Shown one piece after another: positions 39,263 through 47,590 of a stretch of 64,000 bases of DNA. The DNA is taken from the NCBI RefSeq assembly GCF_001425025.1, contig NZ_LMDE01000009.1, positions 263,357 to 327,356 on the forward strand. Direction: 5' to 3'. Under the pieces are notes generated by a model. The model worked only from the letters and a program-made list of their open reading frames with translations. It was not told the origin of the DNA and did not search any database. How positions within the stretch are numbered: position 1 is the stretch's first letter; each line of letters opens with the position of its first letter. The DNA comes from Nocardioides sp. Root122 (GTDB taxonomy: Bacteria; Actinomycetota; Actinomycetes; Propionibacteriales; Nocardioidaceae). Both the position numbers and the translations under genes were made by a program.

Positions 39263-39691
39263 ATGCCTCCCAAGAAGAAGATCGCCGCGCTTGTCAAGGT
39301 GCAGCTTCAGGCCGGTTCGGCCACCCCGGCCCCGCCGGTCGGTACGGCGCTCGGCCCGCACGGCGTCAACATCATGGACTTCTGCAAGGCCTACAACGCC
39401 CAGACCGAGTCCATGCGCGGCAACGTCATCCCCGTCGAGATCACCATCTACGAGGACCGCACGTTCGACTTCATCACCAAGACCCCGCCGGCCGCCGAGC
39501 TGATCAAGAAGGCCGCCGGCCTCTCGAAGGGCTCGGGCGTCCCGCACAAGGACAAGGTCGGCAAGCTGACCAAGGACCAGGTCCGCGAGATCGCGACCAC
39601 CAAGCTGCCCGACCTCAACGCCAACGACATCGACGCCGCGATGAAGATCGTGGAGGGCACCGCCCGCTCGATGGGCGTCACGACCGACTGA
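39263..39691 (+). CDS. rplK: 50S ribosomal protein L11
   Basis: 142-residue L11 that binds 23S rRNA at the GTPase centre. Starts [20 protein letters not shown] and has [18 protein letters not shown], the thiostrepton-site region [11 protein letters not shown] and a normal C-terminal rRNA-binding domain. The ATG is chosen by homology; an upstream GTG frame to 39209 is not L11. Precedes rplA by 62 bp. Confidence 0.97.
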   Translation: MPPKKKIAALVKVQLQAGSATPAPPVGTALGPHGVNIMDFCKAYNAQTESMRGNVIPVEITIYEDRTFDFITKTPPAAELIKKAAGLSKGSGVPHKDKVGKLTKDQVREIATTKLPDLNANDIDAAMKIVEGTARSMGVTTD

Positions 39692-39753
39692 CCCGTGGGA
39701 GGGCCGCGCTGGCCCGCTGACCACATCCTTCGCACCACAGAAACGAGAAGACA

Positions 39754-40476
39754 ATGCAGCGCAGCAAGACCTACCGCGCGGCCGCGGAGTCGTTCGACCA
39801 GGACGAGCTCTACGCCCCGCTGGCCGCCATCAAGATCGCCAAGGGTGGCTCCAAGAAGAAGTTCGACGAGACCCTCGACGTCGTCATGCGCCTGGGTGTC
39901 GACCCGCGCAAGGCCGACCAGATGGTCCGCGGCACCGTCAACCTCCCGCACGGCACCGGCAAGACCGCCCGCGTCCTCGTCTTCGCGAACGCGGAGAAGG
40001 CCGACGCCGCCCGTGAGGCCGGCGCCGAGTTCGTCGGTGGCGACGAGCTGATCGAGAAGGTCGCCGGCGGCTGGCTCGACTTCGACGCCGTCGTCGCGAC
40101 GCCCGACATGATGGGCAAGGTCGGTCGCCTCGGCCGCGTCCTCGGCCCGCGCTCGCTCATGCCGAACCCGAAGACCGGCACGGTGACCCCCGACGTCGCC
40201 AAGGCCGTCACGGACATCAAGGGCGGCAAGATCGAGTTCCGCGTCGACCGCCACTCGAACCTGCACTTCATCATCGGCAAGGCCTCCTTCTCCGAGACCC
40301 AGCTCGCGGAGAACTACGCCGCAGCCCTCGAGGAGGTGCTGCGTCTCAAGCCGGCCAGCTCCAAGGGTCGCTACATCAAGAAGGTCACCGTCTCCACGAC
40401 GATGGGCCCCGGCATCCAGGTCGACCCCAACCGCATCAAGAACGTCGCCAGCGAGGACGAGGCCGCCCAGGCCTGA
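39754..40476 (+). CDS. rplA: 50S ribosomal protein L1
   Basis: 240-residue L1-stalk protein with the standard two-domain layout and diagnostic [21 protein letters not shown] near residue 130. In other bacteria L1 represses its own operon by binding the mRNA. A very strong terminator follows 16 bases after the stop. Confidence 0.97.
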   Translation: MQRSKTYRAAAESFDQDELYAPLAAIKIAKGGSKKKFDETLDVVMRLGVDPRKADQMVRGTVNLPHGTGKTARVLVFANAEKADAAREAGAEFVGGDELIEKVAGGWLDFDAVVATPDMMGKVGRLGRVLGPRSLMPNPKTGTVTPDVAKAVTDIKGGKIEFRVDRHSNLHFIIGKASFSETQLAENYAAALEEVLRLKPASSKGRYIKKVTVSTTMGPGIQVDPNRIKNVASEDEAAQA

Positions 40477-40491
40477 TCCACGTCGCGCCAC

Positions 40492-40529
40492 ATCGGCCCG
40501 GTCATCCCTCACGGGATGGCCGGGCCGAT
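40492..40529 (+). terminator. intrinsic terminator of rplKA
   Basis: Long hairpin: ATCGGCCCGG pairs with CCGGGCCGAT, then a T-G pair, then CATCCC with GGGATG, giving 17 bp around TCAC. Followed by CTGCATCTGC. Confidence 0.88.
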
Positions 40530-40619
40530 CTGCATCTGCGGCGCCGCGGTCGTTTCGGCGTGGAGGCATCGGGTAGGAAGGGCGTGCACGCCTTCCACGC
40601 CACCGCACCAGGAGACTCC

Positions 40620-41486
40620 ATGCGCGTCACGTCCCTCGCCCGCCGACTCGGCTCCGCCGCCCTGGTCCTGAGCGTCGGTGTCGGCCTCGCGGCCTGCAGC
40701 AGCGACGACTCGTCGGACTCCGGCTCCTCGAGCTCCGCCACCGACAGCGGGGCCGACGACAGCTCCGACGACGGGTCCGACGACGTCACGGAGACCGAGG
40801 ACGCCGCGGCCCTGACCGAGCTCGACGGCGCCGGCTTCTACCCCGCCGTGATGGAGGCGATGCGCGAGGCGGAGACGTTCAACTTCCAGACCGTCTCGGA
40901 GTCCGCCGGCCAGTCACAGACCATGGAGGGCCAGGCCCGGTTCGCCGACGGCGGGATGGAGATGAAGGCGTCGAGCACGGGCGCGCAGCCGATGGAGCTG
41001 ATCCTGCTCGACAAGGCGATGTACCTGAAGTCGCCCGACCTCGGCACCGGTGACAAGTGGCTCAAGGTGGACCTCAGCGACCCCAACTCGCTCTTCGGCA
41101 TGATCGGCAAGGCGACCGACCCCGAGGTGATGTTCAAGGCCATGGAGGCGCCGAAGAAGCTGGAGCTGGTCGGCACCGAGGAGGTCGACGGGGTGGAGAC
41201 CAACCACTACCGGATCACCCTGGACCCCGCGAAGTACATCGCGGCCATGGACTTCCCGTCCGGGATGGCCGACATGATGCCCAAGGAGCTGGTGACCGAG
41301 ATGTGGGTCGACGGCGACGACCTGCCGCGCAAGTTCTCCCAGACCCTCGAGGTGCCGTCGGCGGCCGGTGGCAAGCCGACCTCGACGACGAGCGAGGGCA
41401 CCTACTCCGACTTCGGCACCGACGTCGAGATCGAGGCGCCGCCCGCCGACGAGGTCACCGAGGACATGTTCCCCGGCGCCGCCTGA
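40620..41486 (+). CDS. LppX/LprAFG-like lipoprotein
   Basis: Cell-surface lipoprotein of 288 residues. Signal peptide with lipobox LAAC near residue 26, then a Ser/Asp-rich linker of about 40 residues, then an alpha/beta domain resembling the LolA-like lipid-carrier fold of mycobacterial LppX and LprG (FNFQTVSES, YLKSPD, NHYRITLD, MWVDGDDLPRKFSQ). Relatives ferry lipids or glycolipids to the outer layers; the ligand here is unknown. An AGGAG site precedes the ATG. Stands between two ribosomal operons. Confidence 0.82.
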   Translation: MRVTSLARRLGSAALVLSVGVGLAACSSDDSSDSGSSSSATDSGADDSSDDGSDDVTETEDAAALTELDGAGFYPAVMEAMREAETFNFQTVSESAGQSQTMEGQARFADGGMEMKASSTGAQPMELILLDKAMYLKSPDLGTGDKWLKVDLSDPNSLFGMIGKATDPEVMFKAMEAPKKLELVGTEEVDGVETNHYRITLDPAKYIAAMDFPSGMADMMPKELVTEMWVDGDDLPRKFSQTLEVPSAAGGKPTSTTSEGTYSDFGTDVEIEAPPADEVTEDMFPGAA

Positions 41487-41522
41487 GCGCCGACAGCACG
41501 CACGCCGCGATCGGCGGGCGGG

Positions 41523-42521
41523 TCACTCCCGGAAGACCCGCTCGTCGATCAGCTGCTCCTTGACCTCGACACCCTCGGCCTCGAAACGGCCCTGGTCGAA
41601 GCGCGTCCTGAACTGCAGCGTGACCCCGTCGCGGCCGAAGCGGTTCTTCTCCAGGGTCAGCACTGCATAGTCCTTGAAGCGCTCGGCGTTGGTGAGGTCG
41701 TACGTCAGGTGGTGACGCGCGACGATGTCGTACTTGTTGTTGAGCACCATCACCACGTCGGCCTCGTACGCCAACGCGCTCGAGCCGCGCAGGTCGCTGG
41801 CGCGCATCCGCTTGCCGGTGCGCAGGGCGTCCTTGTCGGCGGCGGCGATCGCGAGCACCGGTGCGCCGATGTCGATGGCGAGGTCCTTGAGGCCCTCGAC
41901 GATCTCGGTCGAGCGGGACTCCTCGTCGGAGTGCGAGGACTTCACCTTCTGCAGGTAGTCCACCACCACCAGCGGCGTGGTGCCGGCGAGCTGGCGTACG
42001 CCGTCGATGGCGGCCTGGATCGCCGTCAGGTCGGTGCGGGTGCCCGTGGAGCGGTGCACGAAGAGGTGCTCGGAGTAGTGCTCGACCCGGCCCAGCGCCT
42101 CGACGCCGCAGGGGACGGACTCGAGGCGGTGCTCGAGCGAGCTGACCCATAGGTCGTCGAAGATCGAACGGATGGTGTTGACGCGCACCTGGTCGGACTC
42201 GTCGAGCTCGCCGGCCTCCATCGCCAGCAGCTTCTGGGTGATGTCCTCGGCGTCGTGCTCGTAGGAGAAGTAGAGGACGGGGCGTCCGGTGGCGGCGTTG
42301 TTGCGCGCCATCTGCAGCGCGAAGGTCGACTTGCCCAGGCCCTGCGGGCCGGCGAGCAGGATGAGCGAGCCGGCGCGCATGCCGCCGCCGATGAGCGGGT
42401 CGAGCCCGGCGAAGCCGGTCTTCCAGACCCGGCCGGCCGCGTTGCGCCCGGTGAGCATGCGTTCGTCGCTCCGGGCCAGTGAGGCCCCGACGGTCATGAG
42501 CTGGTGATCCACGCCCCTCAT
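41523..42521 (-). CDS. stand-alone DnaB-like (RecA-fold) ATPase
   Basis: 332-residue protein that corresponds to only the C-terminal helicase domain of DnaB. Walker A GPQGLGKSTFALQMARN near residue 60, a YFSYEHD segment, Walker B PLVVVDYLQKVKS, and RASDLRGSSALAYEADVV as in replicative helicases. The N-terminal primase-interacting domain and linker helix are missing; instead there are about 35 residues ending FAGLDPLIGGG. The ATG at 42521 is tentative, with a second at 42497. Function unknown; a loader-independent or phage-derived helicase, or a DNA-repair ATPase, are options. Confidence 0.75.
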   Translation of the reverse strand: MRGVDHQLMTVGASLARSDERMLTGRNAAGRVWKTGFAGLDPLIGGGMRAGSLILLAGPQGLGKSTFALQMARNNAATGRPVLYFSYEHDAEDITQKLLAMEAGELDESDQVRVNTIRSIFDDLWVSSLEHRLESVPCGVEALGRVEHYSEHLFVHRSTGTRTDLTAIQAAIDGVRQLAGTTPLVVVDYLQKVKSSHSDEESRSTEIVEGLKDLAIDIGAPVLAIAAADKDALRTGKRMRASDLRGSSALAYEADVVMVLNNKYDIVARHHLTYDLTNAERFKDYAVLTLEKNRFGRDGVTLQFRTRFDQGRFEAEGVEVKEQLIDERVFRE

Positions 42522-42607
42522 GGAACCAGTGATGTGCGTCCACGGCAGGCGAATGGGGTGTTTGGCCGCCCCCCCGACCGGGCCTCGCACGCCCCGCTGC
42601 TCCCGAT

Positions 42608-42636
42608 TTGGCCGACCCGTCGCGAGCGCGTACTGT
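42608..42636 (+). promoter_or_regulatory. rplJL promoter
   Basis: TTGGCC (42608-42613) and TACTGT (42631-42636) with a 17-bp spacer, a housekeeping-sigma type promoter. Places the start of transcription about ten bases before the L10 leader. Confidence 0.6.
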
Positions 42637-42650
42637 TCCATCTCGAAACC

Positions 42651-42745
42651 AGAGACCGCAGGTTGTCATGGGCTCCACGTCCGTGACCGAAGGTCCGCAG
42701 CAGCGGGCGGCCGGCGCAGGTGACAGAGCAGCGGCCTCGGCCGCA
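42651..42745 (+). ncRNA. ribosomal protein L10 leader
   Basis: Contains the actinobacterial L10-leader landmarks in order: AGACCGCAGGTTGT, CCGAAGGTCCGCAG and GCGCAGGTGACAGAGC. L10 (with L7/L12) binds this RNA to repress its own operon. Boundaries are approximate. Confidence 0.8.
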
Positions 42746-42749
42746 TCCA

Positions 42750-42773
42750 CGCCCTGAGCCTGCGCTCAGGGCG
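42750..42773 (+). terminator. attenuator-like hairpin in the rplJ leader
   Basis: Perfect 10-bp arms CGCCCTGAGC and GCTCAGGGCG around CTGC, followed by TTCGTCGTCTGTG. Fifty bases before rplJ and directly after the L10 leader, so it could be the expression platform. Confidence 0.6.
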
Positions 42774-42822
42774 TTCGTCGTCTGTGGGCCGGACGCCGGT
42801 GGTCAACCCCGGAAGGAGACCC

Positions 42823-43482
42823 ATGGCGCGGCCAGAAAAGACTGCCGCCGTTGCAGAGATCGTTGACTCGTTCAACGACTCCGCCGGCGCTGTGCTGACC
42901 GAGTACCGCGGGCTCACCGTGAAGCAGCTGCAGGACCTGCGGCGAGCCCTCGGCGAGAACGCCAACTACGCCGTGGTCAAGAACACGCTGGCCAAGATCG
43001 CCGCCACTGAGGTGGGCATCGAAGGCTTCGACGACCTGCTGACCGGCCCCACCGCCATCGCCTTCATCAATGGAGACGTGGTCGAGGCCGCCAAGGGTCT
43101 GCGTGACTTTGCCAAGGCCAACCCCGCCCTTGTCATCAAGGGTGGAGTCCTGGACGGCAAGCCGCTCGACGCAGCCGAGGTGGCCAAGCTGGCCGACCTC
43201 GAGTCGCGTGAGGTGCTGATGGGCAAGCTGGCGGGCGCGATGCTCGCGAGCCTCTCCCAGGCCGTCTACCTGCTCAACGCGCCGATCGCCCAGGCCGCCC
43301 GTCTCGCGGGTGCGCTCCAGGCCAAGGCCGAGCAGGACCCCTCGATCCTCGCAGGTGGTGCCGGCACGCCGGCCGCTGCCGAGGACGCCCCGGCGGAGGA
43401 GGCCCCCTCGTCCGAGGAGGCCGCCGAGCCCGAGGCGACCGACGAGGCTGCCGAGCCGGCAGCCGAGTCCACCGACGCCTGA
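42823..43482 (+). CDS. rplJ: 50S ribosomal protein L10
   Basis: L10 of the ribosomal stalk, anchoring L7/L12 dimers. 219 residues: the ordinary globular part ([49 protein letters not shown]) and L7/L12-binding helix, then an added Ala/Glu/Pro-rich acidic tail of about 45 residues not found in most L10 proteins. Strong AAGGAG site before the ATG. First gene of the rplJ-rplL operon. Confidence 0.96.
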   Translation: MARPEKTAAVAEIVDSFNDSAGAVLTEYRGLTVKQLQDLRRALGENANYAVVKNTLAKIAATEVGIEGFDDLLTGPTAIAFINGDVVEAAKGLRDFAKANPALVIKGGVLDGKPLDAAEVAKLADLESREVLMGKLAGAMLASLSQAVYLLNAPIAQAARLAGALQAKAEQDPSILAGGAGTPAAAEDAPAEEAPSSEEAAEPEATDEAAEPAAESTDA

Positions 43483-43559
43483 CCAGGCCGACGTACACCA
43501 CCTGAAACCCCGGCGCAGCCGCACACCGCGACCGCGCCACAGACGAAAGGTTTGCCATC

Positions 43560-43952
43560 ATGGCGAAGCTCAGCACCGACGAGCTCCTTGACGCGTTCAA
43601 GGAGATGACCCTCATCGAGCTCTCCGAGTTCGTGAAGCAGTTCGAGGACACCTTCGGCGTGACCGCCGCTGCCCCCGTCGCCGTGGCCGCCGCCCCGGCC
43701 GCCGGTGGTGCCGCTGGTGGCGACGCCGCCGCCGAGGAGAAGACCGACTTCGAGGTCGTCCTCGAGGCCGCCGGCGACAAGAAGATCAACGTCATCAAGG
43801 AGGTGCGCGCCCTGACCTCCCTCGGCCTGAAGGAGGCCAAGGACCTCGTCGAGGCCGCGCCCAAGACGATCCTCGAGAACGTCGACAAGGCTGCCGCGGA
43901 CAAGGCCAAGGAGGCCCTCGAGGCCGCCGGCGCCACCGTCACCGTCAAGTGA
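43560..43952 (+). CDS. rplL: 50S ribosomal protein L7/L12
   Basis: 130-residue stalk protein. N-terminal dimerisation domain ([21 protein letters not shown]), Ala/Gly-rich hinge (about 40-60) and C-terminal factor-binding domain ([38 protein letters not shown]). Follows rplJ by 77 bp and ends with a strong terminator. rpoB does not follow. Confidence 0.98.
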   Translation: MAKLSTDELLDAFKEMTLIELSEFVKQFEDTFGVTAAAPVAVAAAPAAGGAAGGDAAAEEKTDFEVVLEAAGDKKINVIKEVRALTSLGLKEAKDLVEAAPKTILENVDKAAADKAKEALEAAGATVTVK

Positions 43953-43970
43953 CGATCCGCTAGCTGCTCC

Positions 43971-44006
43971 ACGAGGGGCGGTCACCGAGAGGTGGCCGCC
44001 CCTCGT
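43971..44006 (+). terminator. intrinsic terminator of rplJL
   Basis: A 16-bp stem (one T-G pair) from ACGAGGGGCGG TCACC to GGTGG CCGCCCCTCGT around a GAGA tetraloop, followed by GTCATTT. One of the most stable hairpins in the window. Confidence 0.92.
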
Positions 44007-44022
44007 GTCATTTCACCCCCGC

Positions 44023-44072
44023 GGTAGTCCCCTACGTTCTGCTACGCGACGTGCAGAACGTAGGGGACTACC
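44023..44072. repeat. perfect 20-bp inverted repeat
   Basis: Arms at 44023-44042 and 44053-44072 are exact reverse complements, with core TAGTCCCCTACGTTCTG, around a 10-nt spacer. It comes 16 bp after the rplJL terminator and 82 bp before the MTHFR-like gene. Not needed for termination, so a dispersed repeat or regulatory structure. Confidence 0.85.
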
Positions 44073-44154
44073 TCGCCGTCGGAGGCTCTGTCGCGGCGGG
44101 GTCGGACGCACTAGAGTGAGCAACCTCGATGCGCATCACGAAACGAGTTGCTCC

Positions 44155-44997
44155 ATGCGCAACAAGCGACACGCCGCGACCCTCGCCCGGCTGCTGACCG
44201 CCGCCCGCTACGAGGTGCTGCCCACGGCCTCCACGGAGGACAAGCTCCTCGAGCACGTGCCCCGCGACCGGACGGTCACCGTGACGGCCTCGCCCTCGAA
44301 GGGTCTGGAGGCCACCTTCGACCTCGCCGAGCGGCTCCACGGCCACGGCTACGTCGTCGTGCCCCACCTGGCCGCGCGCATGGTCAGCGGCCGCTCGGAG
44401 CTGGAGGAGATCGTCGACCGGCTCGTCGGGAAGGGCATCACTCGGGTGTTCGTCCCGGGCGGCGACGCGGAGCCTGCCGGTGACTACCTCGACGCGCTCG
44501 GCCTGCTCGAGGACCTCGCCGCGCTCGGCTCGCCCTTCGCGCACGTCGGCATCACCGGCTACCCGGAGTCGCACCCCACCATCCACGACGACCTCACCGT
44601 GCAGTCGATGTGGGACAAGCGCCGCTACGCCACCCACATCGTCAGCAACCTGACCTTCGACCCGGCCGTGGTGCGCGACTGGGTCCGCCGGCTGCGCGCC
44701 CGCGGGGTGACCATGCCACTGCTGCTCGGCCTCCCCGGGCCTGTCGAGCGCGCCAAGCTGCTCGGCATGGCGACCAAGATCGGGGTGGGCGAGTCCACCC
44801 GGTTCCTCGCCAAGAACAAGGGCCTGTTCGCCCGGCTCGCCGCCCCCGGCGGCTTCACGGGCGAGAGCTTCCTGGAGAAGTGCGCCCCGGCGCTCGGCGA
44901 GGGCGCGCTGGTGGAGGGACTCCACGTCTTCACGTTCAACCAGATCGCCGAGACCGAGGCCTGGCGCACCGACATGCTCGAGCGGCTGCGGTCCTAG
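44155..44997 (+). CDS. methylenetetrahydrofolate reductase-like protein
   Basis: MetF-superfamily barrel of 280 residues. It opens with a strand-helix pattern ending VTVTASPSKGLEATFDLAERL, the folate-site Glu segment, then RVFVPGGDAEPAGDYLDAL, HVGITGYPESHP, HIVSNLTFDP and PLLLGLPGPVERAKLLGMATKIGVG. In this setting it would oxidise methyl-THF to methylene-THF, the reverse of the biosynthetic direction. The ATG at 44155 lacks a clear ribosome site; a GTG at 44116 is in frame. A palindrome GATGCGCATC lies at 44128-44137. Shares a CTAG stop overlap with the next, convergent gene. Confidence 0.82.
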   Translation: MRNKRHAATLARLLTAARYEVLPTASTEDKLLEHVPRDRTVTVTASPSKGLEATFDLAERLHGHGYVVVPHLAARMVSGRSELEEIVDRLVGKGITRVFVPGGDAEPAGDYLDALGLLEDLAALGSPFAHVGITGYPESHPTIHDDLTVQSMWDKRRYATHIVSNLTFDPAVVRDWVRRLRARGVTMPLLLGLPGPVERAKLLGMATKIGVGESTRFLAKNKGLFARLAAPGGFTGESFLEKCAPALGEGALVEGLHVFTFNQIAETEAWRTDMLERLRS

Positions 44998-45662
44998 CCG
45001 GCCCGCTCGCCCACGAGGTCCGCGAGTGCCCGGTCGAGGCCGACGTCGCCCGTCTCGACGACCGTGAGCGGCAGACCGATGCTCGCCGCGGCCTGCTCGG
45101 CGAGACCCCGCAGCTCGTCGTCGGGCTGCTGGGCGAGCCAGACGACGCGGGTGTAGTGGCCGAAGTAGGTGTCGCGCAGCTCGGGGTAGCGGTCGAGGCC
45201 GAGCTCCTGCAGCACCGTGCGCGCGAACGAGCGGGCCAGGAAGTCGGTGAGCACGTAGGTGCCCGGCTGCTCGTCGAAGATCCGCTCGAGCCGCTCGCTG
45301 CCGGCGTAGAGGTCGTAGCAGTGCAGGCCCGGGAGTCGCTCGATCCCGAGGTCGGCGCAGACCGCGTCGAGCGCGCCGTAGGTGCCGCAGTCGGCGTAGC
45401 CGATCACGACCCGCTCGTACGACGCCCGCAGCCGCTCGGCGGTCGTGCGCACCTCGTCGGCGATCCGCTCGGGGTGGTTGTGCAGCAGCGGCGGGAGGGG
45501 GTGCACGTCGACCGGCCACTGGTGCCGCTGGACGACCGCGGCCGCGGGCTGCGCGAGGGCGCCGCACGCGATCAGCGCGACCCGGCCCGCCCGCTCACCT
45601 GCCGAAGGCGAGCTGCTCGACGAAGGCGTCGTTGAAGTCGGGGCGGTCGGAGAGCTCGACAT
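44994..45662 (-). CDS. DUF1638 family protein
   Basis: 222-residue protein of a family without known function that recurs beside corrinoid methyltransferase systems. The recognisable part starts RVALIACGALAQPAAAVV, with DCGTYGALDAVCADLGIERLPG and HCYDLYAG following; Cys residues in ACGAL, ADCGTYG and HCYDLY could bind metal or cobalamin. The first 26 residues, low-complexity Ser/Thr/Pro, are forced by the only in-frame start (ATG 45662), which overlaps the upstream activator gene by 68 bases. Last gene of the iclR-mtgC-mtgA-activator operon. Confidence 0.78.
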   Translation of the reverse strand: MSSSPTAPTSTTPSSSSSPSAGERAGRVALIACGALAQPAAAVVQRHQWPVDVHPLPPLLHNHPERIADEVRTTAERLRASYERVVIGYADCGTYGALDAVCADLGIERLPGLHCYDLYAGSERLERIFDEQPGTYVLTDFLARSFARTVLQELGLDRYPELRDTYFGHYTRVVWLAQQPDDELRGLAEQAAASIGLPLTVVETGDVGLDRALADLVGERAG

Positions 45663-47583
45663 AGGTCACCTCCTCCAGCAGGGCCAGCGCGCCGGCCCGC
45701 TCGCGGATCGACAGCAGCGCCATCTTCGCGCCCTCGCCCGCGACGTTGCCGGCGGCGACGATGCGGAGGACCGGCAGCGTGGGCACGAGGCCGATCCGGA
45801 CCGCGGAGGCGGGGGACAGGTAGCTGCCGAAGGATCCCGCCAGCAGCACCTGCTGGACGTCGCGGTGCTCGAGGCCGAGCTCCTCGAGCAGGAGCGACCA
45901 GCCGGTCGAGATCGCCGCCTTGGCGAACTGGAGCTCACGCACGTCGCGCTGGGAGAGGTAGACGCACTCGACGGTCTCGGCGTCGGGGGTGGGGCGGTGC
46001 AGGATGAACACGCGCTCCTCGCCGATGCGGGCCAGCCGGTCGGCCAGGGCGGGCGCGATCTCCTTCGCCGCCTCGTCGCTGACCAGCCGGCCGGTGCCGT
46101 CGAGCAGGCCGACGCGCACCAGCTCGGCCACGGCGTCGACCAGGCCCGACCCGCACAGGCCCTTGGCCTCGACGTCGCCGATCACCCCGAGGGTCACCGC
46201 AGGCTCGTCCGACCCGGCGTGGGGGTCGACCTTGACCACCTCGACGGCACCGTCGGCGGCACGCATGCCACACCGGATCGCGCCGCCCTCGAACGCCGGC
46301 CCGGCGGGGGCCGCGGTCGAGACGATCCGGTCGCCGTCGCTGAGCACGATCTCGCAGTTGGTGCCGACGTCGATGAAGAGCCGGACCCGCTTGTCCCGGT
46401 CCATGCCGGTGGCCAGCATGCCGGCGACGATGTCGCCCCCGACGTAGGCGCCCAGCGCCGGGAAGAAGAAGGCCCGCGCGCGGGGGTGGAGGTCGAGGCC
46501 GATGTCGGCGGCGAGGACCGTGGGTGGCTGGGCGACGGGCATGACGAACGGCGCGACCCCGAGCGGCTCGGGGTCGATGCCCAGCACGAGCGAGGTCATC
46601 GTGGCGTTGCCGGCGACCGCGACCTCGTAGACCTGTGTGGGCTCGATCCCGGCCTCGCGGCAGACCCGCGTCGCGAGCTCCGCGAGCGTGGCCCCGGCCG
46701 CCTCGCGCAGCCGGTCGAGCGCCTGGTCGTCCATCATCGTCGCGCTGATGCGGGTGATGACGTCCCCGCCGAACGGCTGCTGGCGGTTGAGCGTCGAGGC
46801 GACCGCGAGCGGGGTGCCGGTGCCGACGTCGAGGAGGGTGCCGACGACAGTGGTCGTGCCGAGGTCGAACGCGATGGCGTAGCGCGTCGCGGTGGTGTCG
46901 CCCGGCTCGACGTCGACGAGGTCCTCGTCGACGACGACGGCCGTGACCTTGAAGTCGGACTGGCGCAGCACCGTGCCGAGCCGGCGCAGGGCGTGGACGT
47001 CGGCGGTGACCTCGAGGTCGTCGATCGCGTCGGTGAGCCGGGCGAGGTCGGTGCGCTGGTCGGCCAACGTGGGCTCCTCCAGCTCGACGTAGCGCTTCTG
47101 CACCGCGGGTCGCAGGATGACCTGGCGGCCGATCCCGACGGTGGCGGCCTTGGGCCGCGTGGTCAGCGGCGGCACGTCGACGGCGAGGTCGCGCGTCGCC
47201 TGGACCAGGCAGCCCAGCCGCCAGCCCTCGGCGAGCTGGGCCTCGGTGAAGGTGCGTGCGTCGTGCCGGGTCACCGGGAGCTCGACCGGCGAGGTGACGC
47301 GCACCTTGCACTTGTGGCAGGTGCCGTGCCCGCCGCAGGTGGAGTCGATGGCGATGCCGTTCCAGGAGGCCGCGTCGAAAACGGTGACGCCGGGCGGGAC
47401 GCGTACGCCGCGCTGGGTCGGCGGCAGGTCGGCGCCGTCCTCGGCCCGGCCGGCGACCGTGAACGCGAGGTCGACGCGGCCGGTGCCGTCGTGCGAGGCA
47501 GGCTCCGCGCCGGGCCTCTCGATGAGGCCTTCGCGCGCGACGTCCGCGAGCGAGAAGTCGGGCCCGTCGGGAGGCTGGGTCAT
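45595..47583 (-). CDS. corrinoid activation protein: ferredoxin plus ASKHA ATPase (RACE/RamA-like)
   Basis: 662-residue reductive activator of corrinoid proteins. A plant-type 2Fe-2S domain (about 38-145) has C83-x5-C89-x2-C92 and Cys125 in GWRLGCLVQA. After a linker comes an ASKHA ATPase domain with phosphate motif DLGTTTVVGTLLD near 240, FIDVGTNCEIVL, and the adenosine region LLAGSFGSYLSP. Such proteins use ATP binding to push an electron uphill and return Co(II) to Co(I) after accidental oxidation. Seven bases downstream of mtgA; its end overlaps the DUF1638 gene. Confidence 0.9.
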   Translation of the reverse strand: MTQPPDGPDFSLADVAREGLIERPGAEPASHDGTGRVDLAFTVAGRAEDGADLPPTQRGVRVPPGVTVFDAASWNGIAIDSTCGGHGTCHKCKVRVTSPVELPVTRHDARTFTEAQLAEGWRLGCLVQATRDLAVDVPPLTTRPKAATVGIGRQVILRPAVQKRYVELEEPTLADQRTDLARLTDAIDDLEVTADVHALRRLGTVLRQSDFKVTAVVVDEDLVDVEPGDTTATRYAIAFDLGTTTVVGTLLDVGTGTPLAVASTLNRQQPFGGDVITRISATMMDDQALDRLREAAGATLAELATRVCREAGIEPTQVYEVAVAGNATMTSLVLGIDPEPLGVAPFVMPVAQPPTVLAADIGLDLHPRARAFFFPALGAYVGGDIVAGMLATGMDRDKRVRLFIDVGTNCEIVLSDGDRIVSTAAPAGPAFEGGAIRCGMRAADGAVEVVKVDPHAGSDEPAVTLGVIGDVEAKGLCGSGLVDAVAELVRVGLLDGTGRLVSDEAAKEIAPALADRLARIGEERVFILHRPTPDAETVECVYLSQRDVRELQFAKAAISTGWSLLLEELGLEHRDVQQVLLAGSFGSYLSPASAVRIGLVPTLPVLRIVAAGNVAGEGAKMALLSIRERAGALALLEEVTYVELSDRPDFNDAFVEQLAFGR

Positions 47584-47590
47584 CGTCGGG

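Larger units (their letters stand above)
42522..42822. other. 301-bp region holding the rplJ promoter and leader
   Basis: No gene is seen. The left 80 bases are upstream of the DnaB-like gene. The rest is the rplJ promoter (42608-42636), the L10 leader (about 42651-42745), a terminator-like hairpin (42750-42773) and the rplJ ribosome site. Confidence 0.8.
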
